A stretch of 64,000 nt of DNA from Siniperca chuatsi (Eukaryota; Chordata; Actinopteri; Centrarchiformes; Sinipercidae). The translations under genes and the position numbers were made by a program. The stretch is from positions 15,400,888-15,464,887 of the forward strand of contig NC_058053.1 in the NCBI RefSeq assembly GCF_020085105.1, given 5' to 3'. The stretch's first letter is position 1, and each line of letters opens with the position of its first letter. This document shows positions 24,950-41,205 of the stretch, piece by piece. A model generated the notes under the pieces. That model was not told where the DNA came from and did no database searches. It worked only from the letters and a program-made list of their open reading frames with translations.

Positions 24950-27900
24950 CCAATATTGGGTCACCAGGTGCGAAGGTCATAATTCAGCTGCTTCATAGTG
25001 ATGCAGATAGTGTTTACTGTATCCAAGTGGTGCCATTAGACATCATGTCGGCAGAAATTTAGCTGTTGCCTCTCATCCAATAGATTGCTCCTCTCATCAT
25101 CAACAGTGCAATCATTCTCATTGATAGTAAAGCACAGGGGAGGTGAAGAGGAGCCGGCCGCGAAGATAGATGTGTGTTATTGTTTGTGGGATGACACTGT
25201 GTTTCAATCAGGTCCTCTGTGCTCTAATCCCAGGTAGAGCTCTTGAAGTGCTGAGTCAGTTACTGCTTCATCGATCCATCACAGTGGGTTAGTAGTGGGC
25301 AGGTGTACTCCCCGGCTCCCAGGAGACCGAGGAAACACCTGCCCTGCACTGCTCGGGACTTCATCATCCCACCATTCCTTTGTCTCATTCTGCTGGGAGC
25401 TCAACGTCGGGCCACAAAAAACTGTGAAAGCAGCACTTTTGTGGTCGTTTGTTGCCCGTACACAAAAATTAGAGGAAGGGAGAGATGGTTTTCCCTTGCC
25501 TCCCACACCTGCCCCCTCCCTTATTTCTCACCCAGGAAGAAGGGACATGCACTGAATGGACCGCACACAACTGCCTTGGAGCTGCACAGATCACTTTTGG
25601 CTCACACCATTTAAACAGAGAGCAGGCATGCAGGGTAGCACTCAAATGCAGTCCCCAAATCTTCATTTTATTAGACAATCCCTGTGGTATCAAAATGAAT
25701 ACTCTTTTACAATAGCTGTAGAGGAGGATGACTTTGGAAGTACATTGAGAGAAAGCATAGTGGTTATTATTACATCTGAGAGCAGTGCGCCAGCGAGGGG
25801 TGAGAGTCTATGTTTCTCCTGCTGCAGGCAGTCAATTAGTGCCAGAGGGAAACACAGCACTCCTCTGCTGCTCTCCGCTGAGGAGCTGTAAATAAAGGTT
25901 TTTATTACACCACACTGTCTGCGTCTCTTCTCTGGACATCAATAGGCCAAAGCATTGGACTGTTTCCTAGCATAATCACTCCTCCTCTAGCTATTGCTCA
26001 CTAAAAGCTAAGCTAAAAGAAGGTCACAGCCACTGGCTTTAAAATGCAAAAATGGTCACATTTCTGGTTTGATTGGTATTTTTGTACTGACTTGAGCCCC
26101 ACCTTTCACACAAATGCCTTGAATCCTATCAGTGCATTATTCATTTGGAAAAGGATTGACAAACCAAACAACCTAACACACTTTATTGCTCCCACAGAGC
26201 ATTCGGAGAAAACCTGCAATTATCTGTCCATATACAGGAGAAAGAGAAAACACTCCAAGCCCACCCTGACCTGTAGCTGATTTAAAAAGGCTTTGTCCTG
26301 GCCTGTCTGACAGTATCAATACACAGTGTAATGGCCACCATGTATCAGACTAAAAGAATCAGTCAATATTTAAAAGCAAACTAAGTGCATAGATGTTCAT
26401 AGATATATGAAAACAGTGTATCCGAATCCCTTAGGAGTTCAAGCAAAACACATAATGTGAGCATTAACAAAGTTCAACAATTCTCCCTGCATTAAAAGTT
26501 GTTTTTGCTCATTCGTGCAAATTATAGAGACACTACACTGAAAGTAATGTGATGATCTTGATGAACACTAAACACTGTAACACATTAGCTTGTACTTAGA
26601 TCTCATGGGGTATTTTTTTCATTTTCATGTCTACAGATCAAGTTTAATGTTAATACAATTTTACATAATACATTCTTGACACCAGACTTACAGACAGTAA
26701 AAAACACACACACACACATTTTACTGAATGCTTTACTCAATAAATCTGTTTATATGTTAATAGTTAGAATAATTTAATTATTTAGTCCAAGACCATACTG
26801 AGACATGTATGTCTTTAAACAACAATGTCAATTTTCACCATTTATCATTGCAACATTTAGAAGCATTATTATCACAAATTTTACAACCAGTATTTAAAAC
26901 ATATTTGTGTTCATTGGGCTCTTCAATCTGTAAACGGCAGAGTGCTGACTAATTTAGCATACCACTGAGTGAGATTTATTTTTCAATTTACCTGATAGAT
27001 TTTAAATTGCAGAGCCACATAACTCTAATCTCTTTTAATCATTGTGCTGTATACTGTGTAGTCAGATTCTATTAGGGATACTTCTATAGGTAAAAATACA
27101 GAAAATATAGAATTGTCTCTATAAAAATAGGGTTGTTTTTTGTAATATTTAATATTTTGCTCTGTTATCCTGCAAAACATGTAATTCTGGGCTATGGTAT
27201 AAAACATATTATTGCTTTGTTATGTTTTTAGTTTAAAAAGCACATGAATGCCTTGTGGTGCATCTAATGCAGTGAAATGTCCACTTTCAACTATTACTGT
27301 AGATACACACACATTTCAGTGACAAAGAGAACCAAACTTCAAGGCCACAGTAACCAACTTTAGCTCCTGTAAATTGAATGCTGATTCTATTTATATTTGG
27401 TGTGATTTACACCCAATTTCCTCTATGCAAGTGAACAGGAAACAGATGCTAGGAATTGTTCTTTCCCTAAATTCCTTAGAGAGAGATTCTAGTCAACACC
27501 AACATGTGAGATTGGCTTTGTACTTGCATGCGAAAAGGTAGTAGACAGTGACTAAATTGACTCCCTGGTTTCCCTGCTCTGAATCTCCATTTCCTCAGAG
27601 TTTCCACTTGCGTACGTCCGTCTGCCCAAACACAGGTTATGGCAGGCAGGCTTCCCTAATGGAGTCATGGAGCCAAGTCTACGCTTTCTCAGGACAAGGT
27701 CAACCCTAACACCCCAGGCCCCACAGACAGTGAGGGTTAGGGTTTGTGAGGGACATAATGTTCATAAAAATATTTCAGTGACAAATGATAAGACAAGGTA
27801 AACATATGTGACTTGTGTAGCTAAAAAAGAAAATAAAACCAGTTGCAATATATACTATCATCTCATACAAATATTCTAAAGTTAGAAAGTCCCCCTAATA

Positions 27901-28530
27901 AAGTATGCTTTTGCTATACAACAGCTAATAGGCCAATAATAAAAATGTGTTCCCCATAATTACATTAATTAAGGAAACAAATAGAAACAAATACAATTAA
28001 GGTTTTGAAATGATTGCAGATAATCAAGTAGCCAGACATGTGACACAAGGGGAAAATAATAATTTAGTATCGAGGAATATTGCTTGACATTTACAAGGTG
28101 ATATGATTTGAAAATAAAAGGCCCATCTTTTCATGGACCATGGTGCCATCTAGAGGACACTGAGAGTGAAAGGAGAATCAGGCACAATATGGCCATTATT
28201 TGAGAGGTTATATTGTTAGTGCAGTTATTATTTGCTTTGTGCAAATTGTAAGGTTTGTGTTTGGGCATATGTGGGTACATTGTTCCCAGGAAAAGGTAAT
28301 ATATGTTAGTCACAGTGGATTAAGTGGAATTAGTGGAAAGGAAACCCTGCAGGCTTAGCAGTTCTTCCATGTATGATCCTTGACACTGGCACCTTGTGTG
28401 GAGCATTATGATATGGTGCCACCTACTGTTGGATCACTTCCTCCATAACTGAATTTAGTGCTGATGAACACAATCAAAGCATCAATTCTACTGATATGAA
28501 GTGATACAAAGGTCAAAACTGTACAATTTG
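24950..28530. other. Intergenic, nothing recognised
   Basis: No gene, RNA gene or repeat that I can support. The 25000-25900 part is GC-richer with many overlapping short frames in several phases on both strands, a sign of low stop density rather than of coding. The 26300-28100 part is AT-rich. Confidence 0.45.
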
Positions 28531-28538
28531 ATAAGTGA

Positions 28539-28539
<1 letters not shown>

Positions 28540-28596
<57 letters not shown>
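28540..28596 (+). repeat. (TG)n microsatellite
   Basis: Perfect TG run of about 57 bp. Confidence 0.97.
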
Positions 28597-28598
<2 letters not shown>

Positions 28599-28599
28599 C

Positions 28600-29777
28600 C
28601 GTACTCTCTGTTTTCACTCGTGCCCCCTGATAAGAATAAAAGGGGGAAAGGTTATATGCATGTCATCCCTCACCTTCCAGATGATTTGCAGCCACTGGCT
28701 CCTCCCTCACAAAGATTTACCGTACATGAAATTTTTGCTGACATGGTACTCTTCGGCTGCTGCGTCTCAGATATATGGCAAACCATAATTTGGAGGTGTA
28801 AAATGGGTATAAAACCTGTATTAATTATTTAATCGCGGTTGTAAGTGCTGCCTTTTAGTCCACACCAGGATGTCATCCCCCTCTATTTCAGGGGGTCGTT
28901 ATATCACTCATTTGTCATAGAAAAAATTACAATCCAGACCGAGATTGTATAGTTGTATGGTAAATCAGAGCAAACCAAGACTTTTTTATAGGTATCATTA
29001 ACTGTTAACTTTCATCATTTTTTTTTTTACCCCATTTGATGTAAATGAACTGCTAATTGCATTTAAATCTGAGTTCTCTAGCGCTGGACCTAGTTGAAGG
29101 CCTACTGGCATACGTAGCAGTGATAAATACCCCAAACTACAGTAATAAAACAGAAGCTGATATATTATAAATGAAAGCGTGTTTCACTGGTTTCTTAAGA
29201 TGACATACGAAAGGACAAAGCAGCCACCACAAGTGCACAGAACAGAAATGTCCCTGGCAGGTAGCAGTGTGTGGGACCTGTGATATATCTTTGTGTCAGG
29301 GGGTAGTTAACGTACAAAGAGTGAGGGGTGTGATCAACAACCAAACAAACATGTTGTCCTGAGGTTGGGGCGAGGAGGTGTACATAGAGCATCCATCAAA
29401 CTACATCTGTGAGAAGCTGATACTGTACTGTTCACGCTCACTACACTTGCTACACTCAGCTGAGCTCCTCCTTGCAAATCTCAGATGCAGATTTCAGTTA
29501 TGACATTATTTATGTGGCCTGCAGCGATGATTGCTGGGATATGATAATGGCCAACATGTAACACAAAATAAGGTACAATTTCACCTACTGGCAAGTTATA
29601 TACATACTTAATTACAGTGTTGTTTGCTGACCCTAATGAATGCCATACGCCAAAATGCATATGTGTTAATAATAAAGTTGTTCTCAATGCTGTTTTCATC
29701 TACAACCATGTAGTTTGTTAAATGACAGTGATTATTTATCTGTGATCTTAGACATGACCAGATTCAGATACAACTGA
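28600..29777. other. Intergenic, nothing recognised
   Basis: Non-coding, no recognised element. Confidence 0.5.
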
Positions 29778-30230
29778 CAGTAGTGAAAGAAGTATTCGGG
29801 TCTTTTACTTAAGTAAAAGTAGCAATATCACAATTTTAAAATACTACATTACAAGTGAAAGTCCTGTATTCAAAAGGTTATTTAAGTAAAGGGACATCCG
29901 CAAAATATACTTAAAGTATTAAAAGTTAAAGTATTCATAATGCAGGCAGAATAGCCCCTGTCAGTGTGACATGATCATATATTATTTGAATATCAATACT
30001 GGTACATTATTGTGTATTCAGCATTTTTATGTTGCATTTTGTCAAGATGGAGCAACAATTTTATATACTGTTGGGTAGTTTAACCAAGACATTGCTATAG
30101 CATCATATGGTTTTCATGGAAAATATTAATGTATATTAATTATTAATGATTCAGTGTACAGGAACTATATATTGCTTTATAGCTGTTATAGCTCATATTT
30201 CCCTTGAAATGCAGTGAAGTAGAAGGATGT
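29778..30230 (+). mobile_element. Truncated hAT-like non-autonomous element, family B
   Basis: Starts CAGTAGTGAAAGAAGTATTCGGGTC, a variant of the family terminus CAGTGGTGGAAGAAGTATTCAG. It follows the family through TACTTAAGTAAAAGTAGCAATA, GTTGGGTAGTTTAA, and a GAAATGCAGTGAAGTAGAAG block near 30206-30225. The right terminal repeat is missing, so no target duplication can be read. Confidence 0.8.
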
Positions 30231-30234
30231 GTGC

Positions 30235-31850
30235 AACATTAATACAGGAGGAAAACATTAGCTGTCTGGAGCTTAAGTTAGTTCATACATGGTAATAACT
30301 GTTCAAAACATTATTTGAAAATTGTGATTAAAATGCAACTAATATCAGTAACAAAGCTTCAATATCATGGCCATCAAAGACATCAGTTTCTGAAGCATGA
30401 AATTACTGAAATGAAAGACAGAATCTGGTATTATTATTATTATGACAACATAATGCATTATAATGCTTGTTGGGATTGTAACTCTTGCTTGTTCCAATGC
30501 AGAAAAAATTTCAAACTACCATGACATTTGGACAGTATCCCAACCAATCTGCTCAGGCTTTAGATGATAAGTGTAATATTGGTCTTGCTGAAGAGGCATC
30601 CACTGCAAATATACAGATAATATACAGTATAGCCCTTTATTGTCAGCAATGCCATCACTATCCTCAGATGGTCCAACAGGGTCCAATTTTCAAAGAGAAA
30701 GATGGTTTTAACATGTTCACACATGGCAGGATATTAAAAATAAATAAATAAAACAATAAACATAAGATATTGGTATTGCTGCTTTCAATAATGTTCCCTA
30801 ACTGTAATGCCCACTGTAAATGCTCTGAAGTAGAAATAATGACCAATTTCTCACACTCACAAATTAAAAATGTACTGTAAAAACTGGAATTTAGCTGTGA
30901 TTTACTTGTTCGTACATATTTTAAAACATAAGAGTAATTACAGAGCAAATACAGTAACCAGGAGCCAAACACAGACTGTTTCTTGAATTTGAACTATGGA
31001 CTGATCATAAATAGTCATCATTAACAATGTCAGGAAAAGATTACCCTTTTTATTGGGGCCTTATTTTCCTCACACACTACAATAAAGTTAATGACAGACA
31101 TTGTCTAAACCATAAAACAGTCATATATTTGGAGATGCTGGTCAGCTTCAGCAAGGCTCAGTAGCATCTGGCTCATAGATCATACTTGCCCAATCAAGTA
31201 TCCTTGTCAGAGAGATCTAACTTGAACTGAAAACACAGATGTATGTCATGTTACAGATAAATACTAGTCCTATTTCTAGTCCTATTTCTGTAAGCAGCCT
31301 TTCCTTGAACACAAAGTGTAAACACAGACCCACTGTCATATCTACTGAAATGAACTCTCTTTGTAACTGTGATGTTTTGTGATCAGTTGTTTAATTTACA
31401 AACATTGAATAATTATGTGGCAAGGAGTTGAGTTGCAACAATCACACTGGCATATGCCAAACACTGGAGAAATGCATTAAAAAACAGGAACATTATGGCT
31501 CAATCTATGCTTGTTGTGGTCGCAGCAGAACCCATGGTAACTGAATATACAGCGCATTCTGCTGCTGTGGAGATGCTACTGCATACGCATCATACCCAGA
31601 TACTGCAACTGCCCCAGGCTCACTGCATGTCAACTGATTTGGGTAATTTGATTAATGGCAGATTTGTGAGTGAATTTGTACCAGTAAAGTGCAATATCAA
31701 CTAAGGCGAGTCCTGCATTATTAGTTAAATGTCTTGTAGAGGGGCTCTGCGTCAAAATGTAGTTTTAAGAGCTTTATTGTTTTTGTTTGTATTGTGTTTA
31801 CATGTTGCATGTCCTTACATACATGCATATTCCTACGTATATTCCTGTGT
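30235..31850. other. Intergenic, nothing recognised
   Basis: AT-rich non-coding DNA. Frames at 30315-30751 and 31495-31704 show no domain. Confidence 0.5.
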
Positions 31851-31852
31851 GT

Positions 31853-32512
31853 CAATGAGAGGGACCCAGGTGGAACGTTGAGGTTACAGGGAGCAGAGGT
31901 GAAGAAGGTGCAGGACTTTAAGTACTTAGGGTCAACGGTTCAGAGCAATGGACACTGTGGAAAAGAGGTGAAGAGGTGAGTCCAAGCAGGTTGGAACGGG
32001 TGGAGAAAAGTGTCAGGTGTGTTGTGTGATAAAAGAGTATCAGCAAGAATGAAAGGAAAGGTGTTCAAGACGGCGGTGAGAACAGCAATGTTGTACAGCT
32101 TAGAGACAGTGGCACTGAAGAAAAGACAAGAGGCAGAGCTGGAGGTAGCAGAGCTTAAGATGTTGAGGTTCTCTTTGGGAGTGACGAGGATGGACAGGAT
32201 CAGGAATGAGTACATCAGAGGGACAGCTCATGTTAGATGTTTCGGAGATAAAGTCAGAGAGGCCAGATTGATGTGGTTTGGACATGTTCAGAGGAGAGAC
32301 TGTGAACATATTGGTAGAAGGATGCTGAGGTTGGAGCTGCCAGGCAGGAGGTCTAGAGGAAGACCAAAGAGGAGATTTATGGATGTAGTGAGAGAGGACA
32401 TGAAGTTAATTGGTGTGAGTGAAGAGGATGCAGAGGACAGGGTTAGATGGAGGCACATGATTCGCTGTGGCGACCCCTGAAAGGGAACAGCCGAAAGGAA
32501 AAGAAGAAGATC
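31853..32512 (+). pseudogene. 5'-truncated non-LTR retrotransposon (reverse transcriptase C-terminus), broken by a stop
   Basis: One reading frame runs from about 31853 to 32480 and encodes the region downstream of the catalytic domain of a LINE-type reverse transcriptase. It begins with a KVQDFKYLGSTVQ block and continues through RVSARMKGKVF, LRFSLGVTRMDRIRNEY, RLMWFGHVQRRD and the C-terminal GRPKRRFMDVVREDMKLIGV block. These are typical of fish LINE ends. A TGA at 31977-31979 interrupts the frame where other copies have an arginine, most simply a CGA-to-TGA CpG decay. The coding end is followed directly by CTGTGGCGACCCC and an AG-rich AAGAAGAAGA tail, the usual 3' end of this family. Everything upstream (endonuclease, RT palm) is lost, so it cannot move by itself. 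Clade (RTE-like or other) not resolved. Confidence 0.85.
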
Positions 32513-33800
32513 ACAAACTAAGCATTATTTCAGCGCACAAACACTGGTTGCACTAAACTTAATGGGAACTTTGAGGTGTATATACACATTGTGCCAAAGG
32601 CTTAGATAAAAACATGAAAGTAGCACAGGACTTTTATTTTGACCAAACCTAGAATGTGACTCATAGATGCGTTCAATGCCTCCAGAGTAAAGTAGGTGGT
32701 GACAGCATGCAACCTCAAAAGCAATGGCTGCAATCTGCCATAAAACGAAAGAAGAATTAGCAATTCTTAGTAACTATTTTGTGTTTTCCTTTACATAAAT
32801 AAAGACATTTCCACCATAAATTGATGCAGCAAAGTGAAGCGTGCTCAAAAGTCAATGGGAAAGGACCTCCAAACCCCCCCATGTCAAAAAGAAACCTACG
32901 CCCTTGTATTGTGCAGAGGGTGGCAGGTGGGGGTCCAGAAGGGGCCCACCAGCAAAAATTTGCCTGCCATGTGGCAAAGGCACATGACGGTTTTACATGT
33001 CATATGTCCTACTAATTGATACATCCAAATAAATCAGTTTAAATGCATTAGTGCTTTTGAACAATTTTTGTAAAGGTTAGACCTTACCTTTTACCTGTCA
33101 TAAGATATTCACGTTGGAGAGCCTATACTCTATTGATATGCACGTTTGTATTCTTATTTGGGCTTGACAATAAACCGCACAAAGATAATTCAGATTGAAT
33201 TTGGCTTATTGTTATGCATCATTAAAAACACCCTGTTAGACCACCAACACTGAACAGGAACAGTCGCCACTTGACTTGATGATCGGTTGCTTAGCAACAC
33301 AAACATGACGTGGACAATTGAGACCAGATTGCCCATCAAGTTGATTCAACACCTAACAGGCTCAATAATTGAACACTGAGTTTCACCAAATTGTAGGTAG
33401 CCTACTTCAGGTGTGTAGTGACCCACAGTCTTTGTATGTTCCACTCCTTATATATTTTCTACTTGGAAAAGTATTTTCTAGTTACCTCTCTTTTAAATTC
33501 AATGCCGTATCGTACCCTATTCCTCTTTAACCAGTAGATGTCGCAAATAATCTTTTTTTTTTTCATTGCATGAAACCAGATAGCAAAAAGGGACAAATGT
33601 TTGACAGCATTTAATTATAACTAAATGTCAGTCTTGCAACTTGCAACTTCCAACTGAAGTTGTTCAAATACCCATTGTCTGTTTTCCTGTCCTGCTGATA
33701 CACAGGAAATGTGTTATCTAGGTTTCAGTTTTGCTCAGAATATATAACAAATAATTTTGTTGTGTATACATGAACCACAGAAGCTATCATGTGCTATAGT
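32513..33800. other. Intergenic upstream of hnrnpa3
   Basis: No gene seen. Frames at 32821-33019 have no domain. The last part (33,790-33,900) grades into the hnrnpa3 promoter. Confidence 0.5.
33286..33298. promoter_or_regulatory. X-box-like (RFX) motif upstream of hnrnpa3
   Basis: GTTGCTTAGCAAC is a palindrome of GTTGC and GCAAC half-sites around a 3-bp spacer, compatible with RFX binding. It lies about 620 bp upstream of the hnrnpa3 start codon. Motif-only evidence. Confidence 0.35.
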
Positions 33801-33861
33801 TTCAGTTTTATAATCCAGGATGGACCGACGACGATAACGACAGGGGCACAAGCAGACTGGT

Positions 33862-33870
33862 GTCACGTGA
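33862..33870. promoter_or_regulatory. CACGTG E-box in the hnrnpa3 proximal promoter/5' UTR
   Basis: GTCACGTGA lies about 35 bp upstream of the hnrnpa3 start codon, in a CpG-bearing stretch without a TATA box. It fits the USF/MITF/TFE class of E-box. It may be inside the 5' UTR, as the transcription start is not visible. Confidence 0.4.
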
Positions 33871-33904
33871 TCCGCTCAGCTCTGCTCTCGCGGACATCTG
33901 CAAA

Positions 33905-37139
<3,235 letters not shown>

Positions 37140-37925
37140 TTATTTCATGTTTTGGTAAGTTGCATTCAGTTTCACACCACCCTCGTAGCACAGTACAGAG
37201 TGAGCCCATGAAAGTGCAGAATAACTATTTGTTCTATCCTGTATCCATTCAACAGGCTTCAGTTCTTAGCAGGAGAGGCGAGGAGATGAGCAAAGGAATT
37301 GTCAGGAAAGCTGCAGGTTACTTTGAGGCAGTCATCTGAAAGCATTAGAGGAACACACAAGTCAGACATTACTGCAGCTAAATCGGAGAAGTTTATGGAA
37401 GAAGGACTGTATACACAAGACATGAGTGCAGATGATACCCTTCCCTAATTGTGATAGATGTTTCCCTAAGCAACTTTTCCTTTCATGCGTCTGAAGTGTG
37501 TGTATTGTGCCTATGGTATCAGGGGTAAAGAGTAAATTGTTTTTTATCAAAAGTCAGTTCTTAATATCTTTATTTTCCTTTTTTTTATGAGTTAGTTTTC
37601 TGCTGGTTAATTAATCATTTTGTCTTTTAACCTGGTTTTTGTCAAATAGCATAGTTATATCAGGCCATCAGATGAGCTAGAATTACAAAATTTTTCTTTC
37701 TGAAGTTATTATGATTGCTCAATTGCAAGTGTCAAGTGTATTTTGATTTTGTATGTGAAGCACAGTATGTAAATCCTTCGTAGTACCAGTGTCAACAAAT
37801 TATAAGCAGTCTGGTTTAGAATTAAGGGAATCCCTCACTCTTCTTGTTCCCAGAAAACAGAATTCTAGATTGTTTGAATATTTTGATTAGTAGAAAAAGA
37901 CCGAATAAAATTGTGTAGTAAAGTA
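37140..37925 (+). other. hnrnpa3: hnrnpa3 3' UTR with one intron and poly(A) signal
   Basis: After the TAA at 37137-37139 the last coding exon continues only 15 nt to a GTAAGT donor at 37155. A 101-bp intron ends with ...AACAG at 37255, and the remaining UTR starts at 37256. An AATAAA signal is at 37904-37909, so cleavage is expected near 37925. Because the stop lies less than 50 nt before the last junction, normal splicing should not trigger nonsense-mediated decay. 3'-UTR introns are a known feature of hnRNP A/B genes. Confidence 0.75.
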
Positions 37926-40795
37926 ACATGAAGTTCAGTGCGTCATTGGTTCAGAAAAAGATTAAATGAGTTATTAATTTATCTGTTGCCTGCTTATTGT
38001 GACTGTGAAGTTTAGCAAATCAGCCTGTCCAGAACTTTTTCCTCGTTTTGGAGAATTACGTAAGACCTCTGGGTGAAAATAGTGTAAAATACAGTAGGCC
38101 TATATACTGTGTTTACTTGTACTAGGTTCAATGACAAGGTAGTTTCGGGTAGTCCTAGGGCAAGGGCCCATACATCACCTATGCCAGTGTTGAGCGAGTA
38201 GGATTATAACAGCCACAAGCACCTGCAGTTGGGCCCTCAGCATCGCTAGTGTGGAAGATTGCAGATGACTGTCAGACAGGACGTCTTCAGCCCCAGCACA
38301 GTGGACCAGTCAGCATTTTGAGAGAGAAGGGAGAAGGCAGCATCGAGCACAACGCCCATGGAGGAAGCTTGCAGTGTCGTTCCTGGTAGTGAGCAACTAT
38401 CTCTCTTTCAAGGCTAGCTAAACCCTCCAGCAGCTGGTGCTAGCGAAGAAAGACTAGTTCCTGGACACATTGGAGATCCTGTTGAGTCAGACATACTGCA
38501 GTTTTACCCGCAAATGCTAGTTTTCAGACATTAACAAGAAAAGGGAGTGAGTATTTCACAAAAGCTGACTTAAGAAGATGGAGCAGGTAAGAGTAACCAC
38601 TTTGCTTGATTTGCAGATGTGGAAAGAGGGAATTCTCTTCTTGCTGAAAATCTGTAAAGACCTGATAACATGGAAGGTTCTGGATGGGTAAGACTTTTTC
38701 AAAATATTATCAAAGGCTGCTCATATTGTAATCTAACAATGCACATGGTGATAATACAAGGTGCAAGGGTTCTTTTAAGGTAAATCGAGCAGGATGACAT
38801 CCAGTATTGCTCCACTTTGACCAGAATCAGCCTGTGACCTTCACCACACTGCTTGGTATACCTTGAAGGCAAAATATGTTGTGTTTCCATGTTGTATTAC
38901 CTTTTACTATCAGCGAGATAGTTCTGATAAAGCTGATAGTGATGAAACACTCTCGGGGAAACAATAAATTATCATGCTCCTGGGAAACAAAAACCGTATT
39001 TACTGTATATAATGATGCCAAGCTAACACTTCCGTCATGCAGTGTTAAAATGTATGGAAATCAGAAGGTCCTTGTCAGTCCTCACCAGTCTGTAAATAAG
39101 CAGAACAATGTAAACATAATATAAAAGGACTTTTAAGTAACTTGATTATTACTGCAAAGGCAGGTCATAGTATAAGGCAAAATTGTATTTAATTTATAAA
39201 AAGGGTTAGTAATCAGCACTTTCATAAGGCCAGTTTTAAAGCAACATGAAACCTCTAACAGTTGTGAGGAGGTCAAATCCTCTGCATAAATCACAGGGGC
39301 AACTCCCAATAAATTGATTTATCAAACAATTATTTTACATGACAGGCAGTCAAATTAACATATGGGCAAACTGGTTTAAACAGAGAGGAACCCAAGTTGA
39401 ACCTACAGGTATGACAAACACAATATACAGAGTATTCACAAAACACAAGTAATTGGCATGCTGGCCAAAAACTTTTTCATAAAGTGCTGACAGTTTGTTT
39501 ACCCCCTGAGTTCAAAATAAGTTGAGATTTTATGGGAAATTCTGTAAGGTTTCCCTAAAAATGGGAACTCAAGACCTTCTGCATGTAAGTACTGTACTTG
39601 AGGATGTTGCAATTGTATAGTAAGTTAAACATATATTTCAATTACCCATTTTGATGATAAAATACATTTACATTTTGGATAATAATTTATGCATATCAAA
39701 CATATTTTAAAATTTAATTAGGTGGGGATGTCCATGTCAAACATTCTCAACACTGTATCAGTGGTAGAAATATGACCCACGTGACCACCTGCTACAAATT
39801 TAGGTTTTATGCATTTTAACTGTGTTTGGAAGAATTCATACATGCACTTTTAGGATTCCACGCACATCAGGTCTATTCAGTCTGAAAGTGGAAAAACAAT
39901 GCCTGCTAATGCGTTTCTCAATCATTTGAAGGATAGTGTTTCTACAGAGGAATGTAGAATGACCAACTCCATTACACAGAATAAAGCTGTGCTTGAGAAA
40001 CACACACCAGTATTAATGAACTATGTTGGCTCAAGATTAAGATATGTAAACTGTGACTTGTGCTCTTAAATAAAAACATTTTCCATGACTTGAGTGCTTT
40101 ATTTCTGAAAAGCACTTGAAAGCATGTATTCTGTGCCGTAAATGTTTGTCTGTATTGTACAATACAACTGTTCTCAATGTCAAAAGGTTTCATTGTTTGA
40201 TTTACTTGATTCACAGATGTCCTTGAGTCTGTTACCCTGCTCACCAGTTTAGTTTGCCACACCCCCTCCTGAAGTTTGCCATGAGAGCAGAAAATGGGCT
40301 TGGTGATCAAAGGTAGTGTCTGTGTGAAAGTGCATGTAGCGCACGTACTGATTGCGTAGAGCTTTACCTTTGAATATGCTTGCCCTGTGGACCGTTGTGA
40401 AGTTGATATGCATGGTTCACACTGAGCATACTCCAGTACAGCTTAACAATTCTACTCTTTGTTTTGTAACATAATGGATGCTGTGGGTGTGATTTCTTTT
40501 GCGACAGGAGTTTCACAGTATTAAAAGATTTAGGTTACTGTACAAACAAGCTTGCTCTAATAAAAGGCAAGCATATTGTGAAAGTAGTTTAAGCCAGTAA
40601 CTCTTTCAGTACAATATTCTTGTTTTTTTGCGGCGTTGTAAGCCCTTTGGTAGAGCCTTGAAGTCAAGAACTGACTTGAACATGTGGTAAGTTATGTAAC
40701 CATTCCTTAGACTATATATCCATCTGGCATCAATCTGTTGCAGGCTGGGGCCATAGTACACCACACAATGTTCTGTTTTCAGAAAACGGGAGGCC
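37926..40795. other. Convergent intergenic region hnrnpa3 / nfe2l2
   Basis: No supported gene. Around 38100-38700 there is a GC-moderate block with an ATG followed by a GTAAGA-type donor at 38588 and a second acceptor/donor-like pair (38617, 38690). The implied intron is only about 30 bp, too short for a vertebrate. The rest is AT-rich. The frame at 39972-40310 (minus) has no domain. Confidence 0.45.
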
Positions 40796-40813
40796 GTATA
40801 GCTACATGAATAG

Positions 40814-40819
40814 TTTATT
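40814..40819 (-). terminator. nfe2l2a: nfe2l2 poly(A) signal and 3' UTR end
   Basis: TTTATT on the plus strand reads AATAAA on the minus strand, about 390 nt downstream of the nfe2l2 stop at 41206-41208. It is the first good signal after the stop, giving a 3' UTR of about 0.4 kb with cleavage expected near 40795. A (TA)n/(CA)n-rich tract at about 40947-40980 lies within this UTR. Confidence 0.6.
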
Positions 40820-41205
40820 GAAAAGCACTTAAGTCAAGATTTTAAAAAAAGAACCTGGGCAGCAAATCATAAAGGGACAGTTATATAAAATATGAGTAAC
40901 AATGATTGAAACAATCATTAGCATACAGAAATATGATATATACAATATACAATATATATATATATATATACACACACATACAGTAACAGTTTTATCAATC
41001 TCAAAAGCAAGTAATGCATATATTTACAAATAATATTGGTTAAAGAATCTGAGGGTATCAGTACAAAAGTAAAATATCAAAAATATTACAACATTCAAGA
41101 GAAGTGAGCAAAAACTATACAATAGTTCTGCTGAGCTACTAATGCTTTAAAGCTGAGAGACTACAAAGTTATTGCATAGTATTACTATGATAATGCAGTA
41201 CCATA

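Noticed and set aside
27725..27745. GGTTAGGGTTTGTGAGG as an interstitial telomere repeat
   Set aside because: Only about one and a half TTAGGG-like units, so expected by chance.
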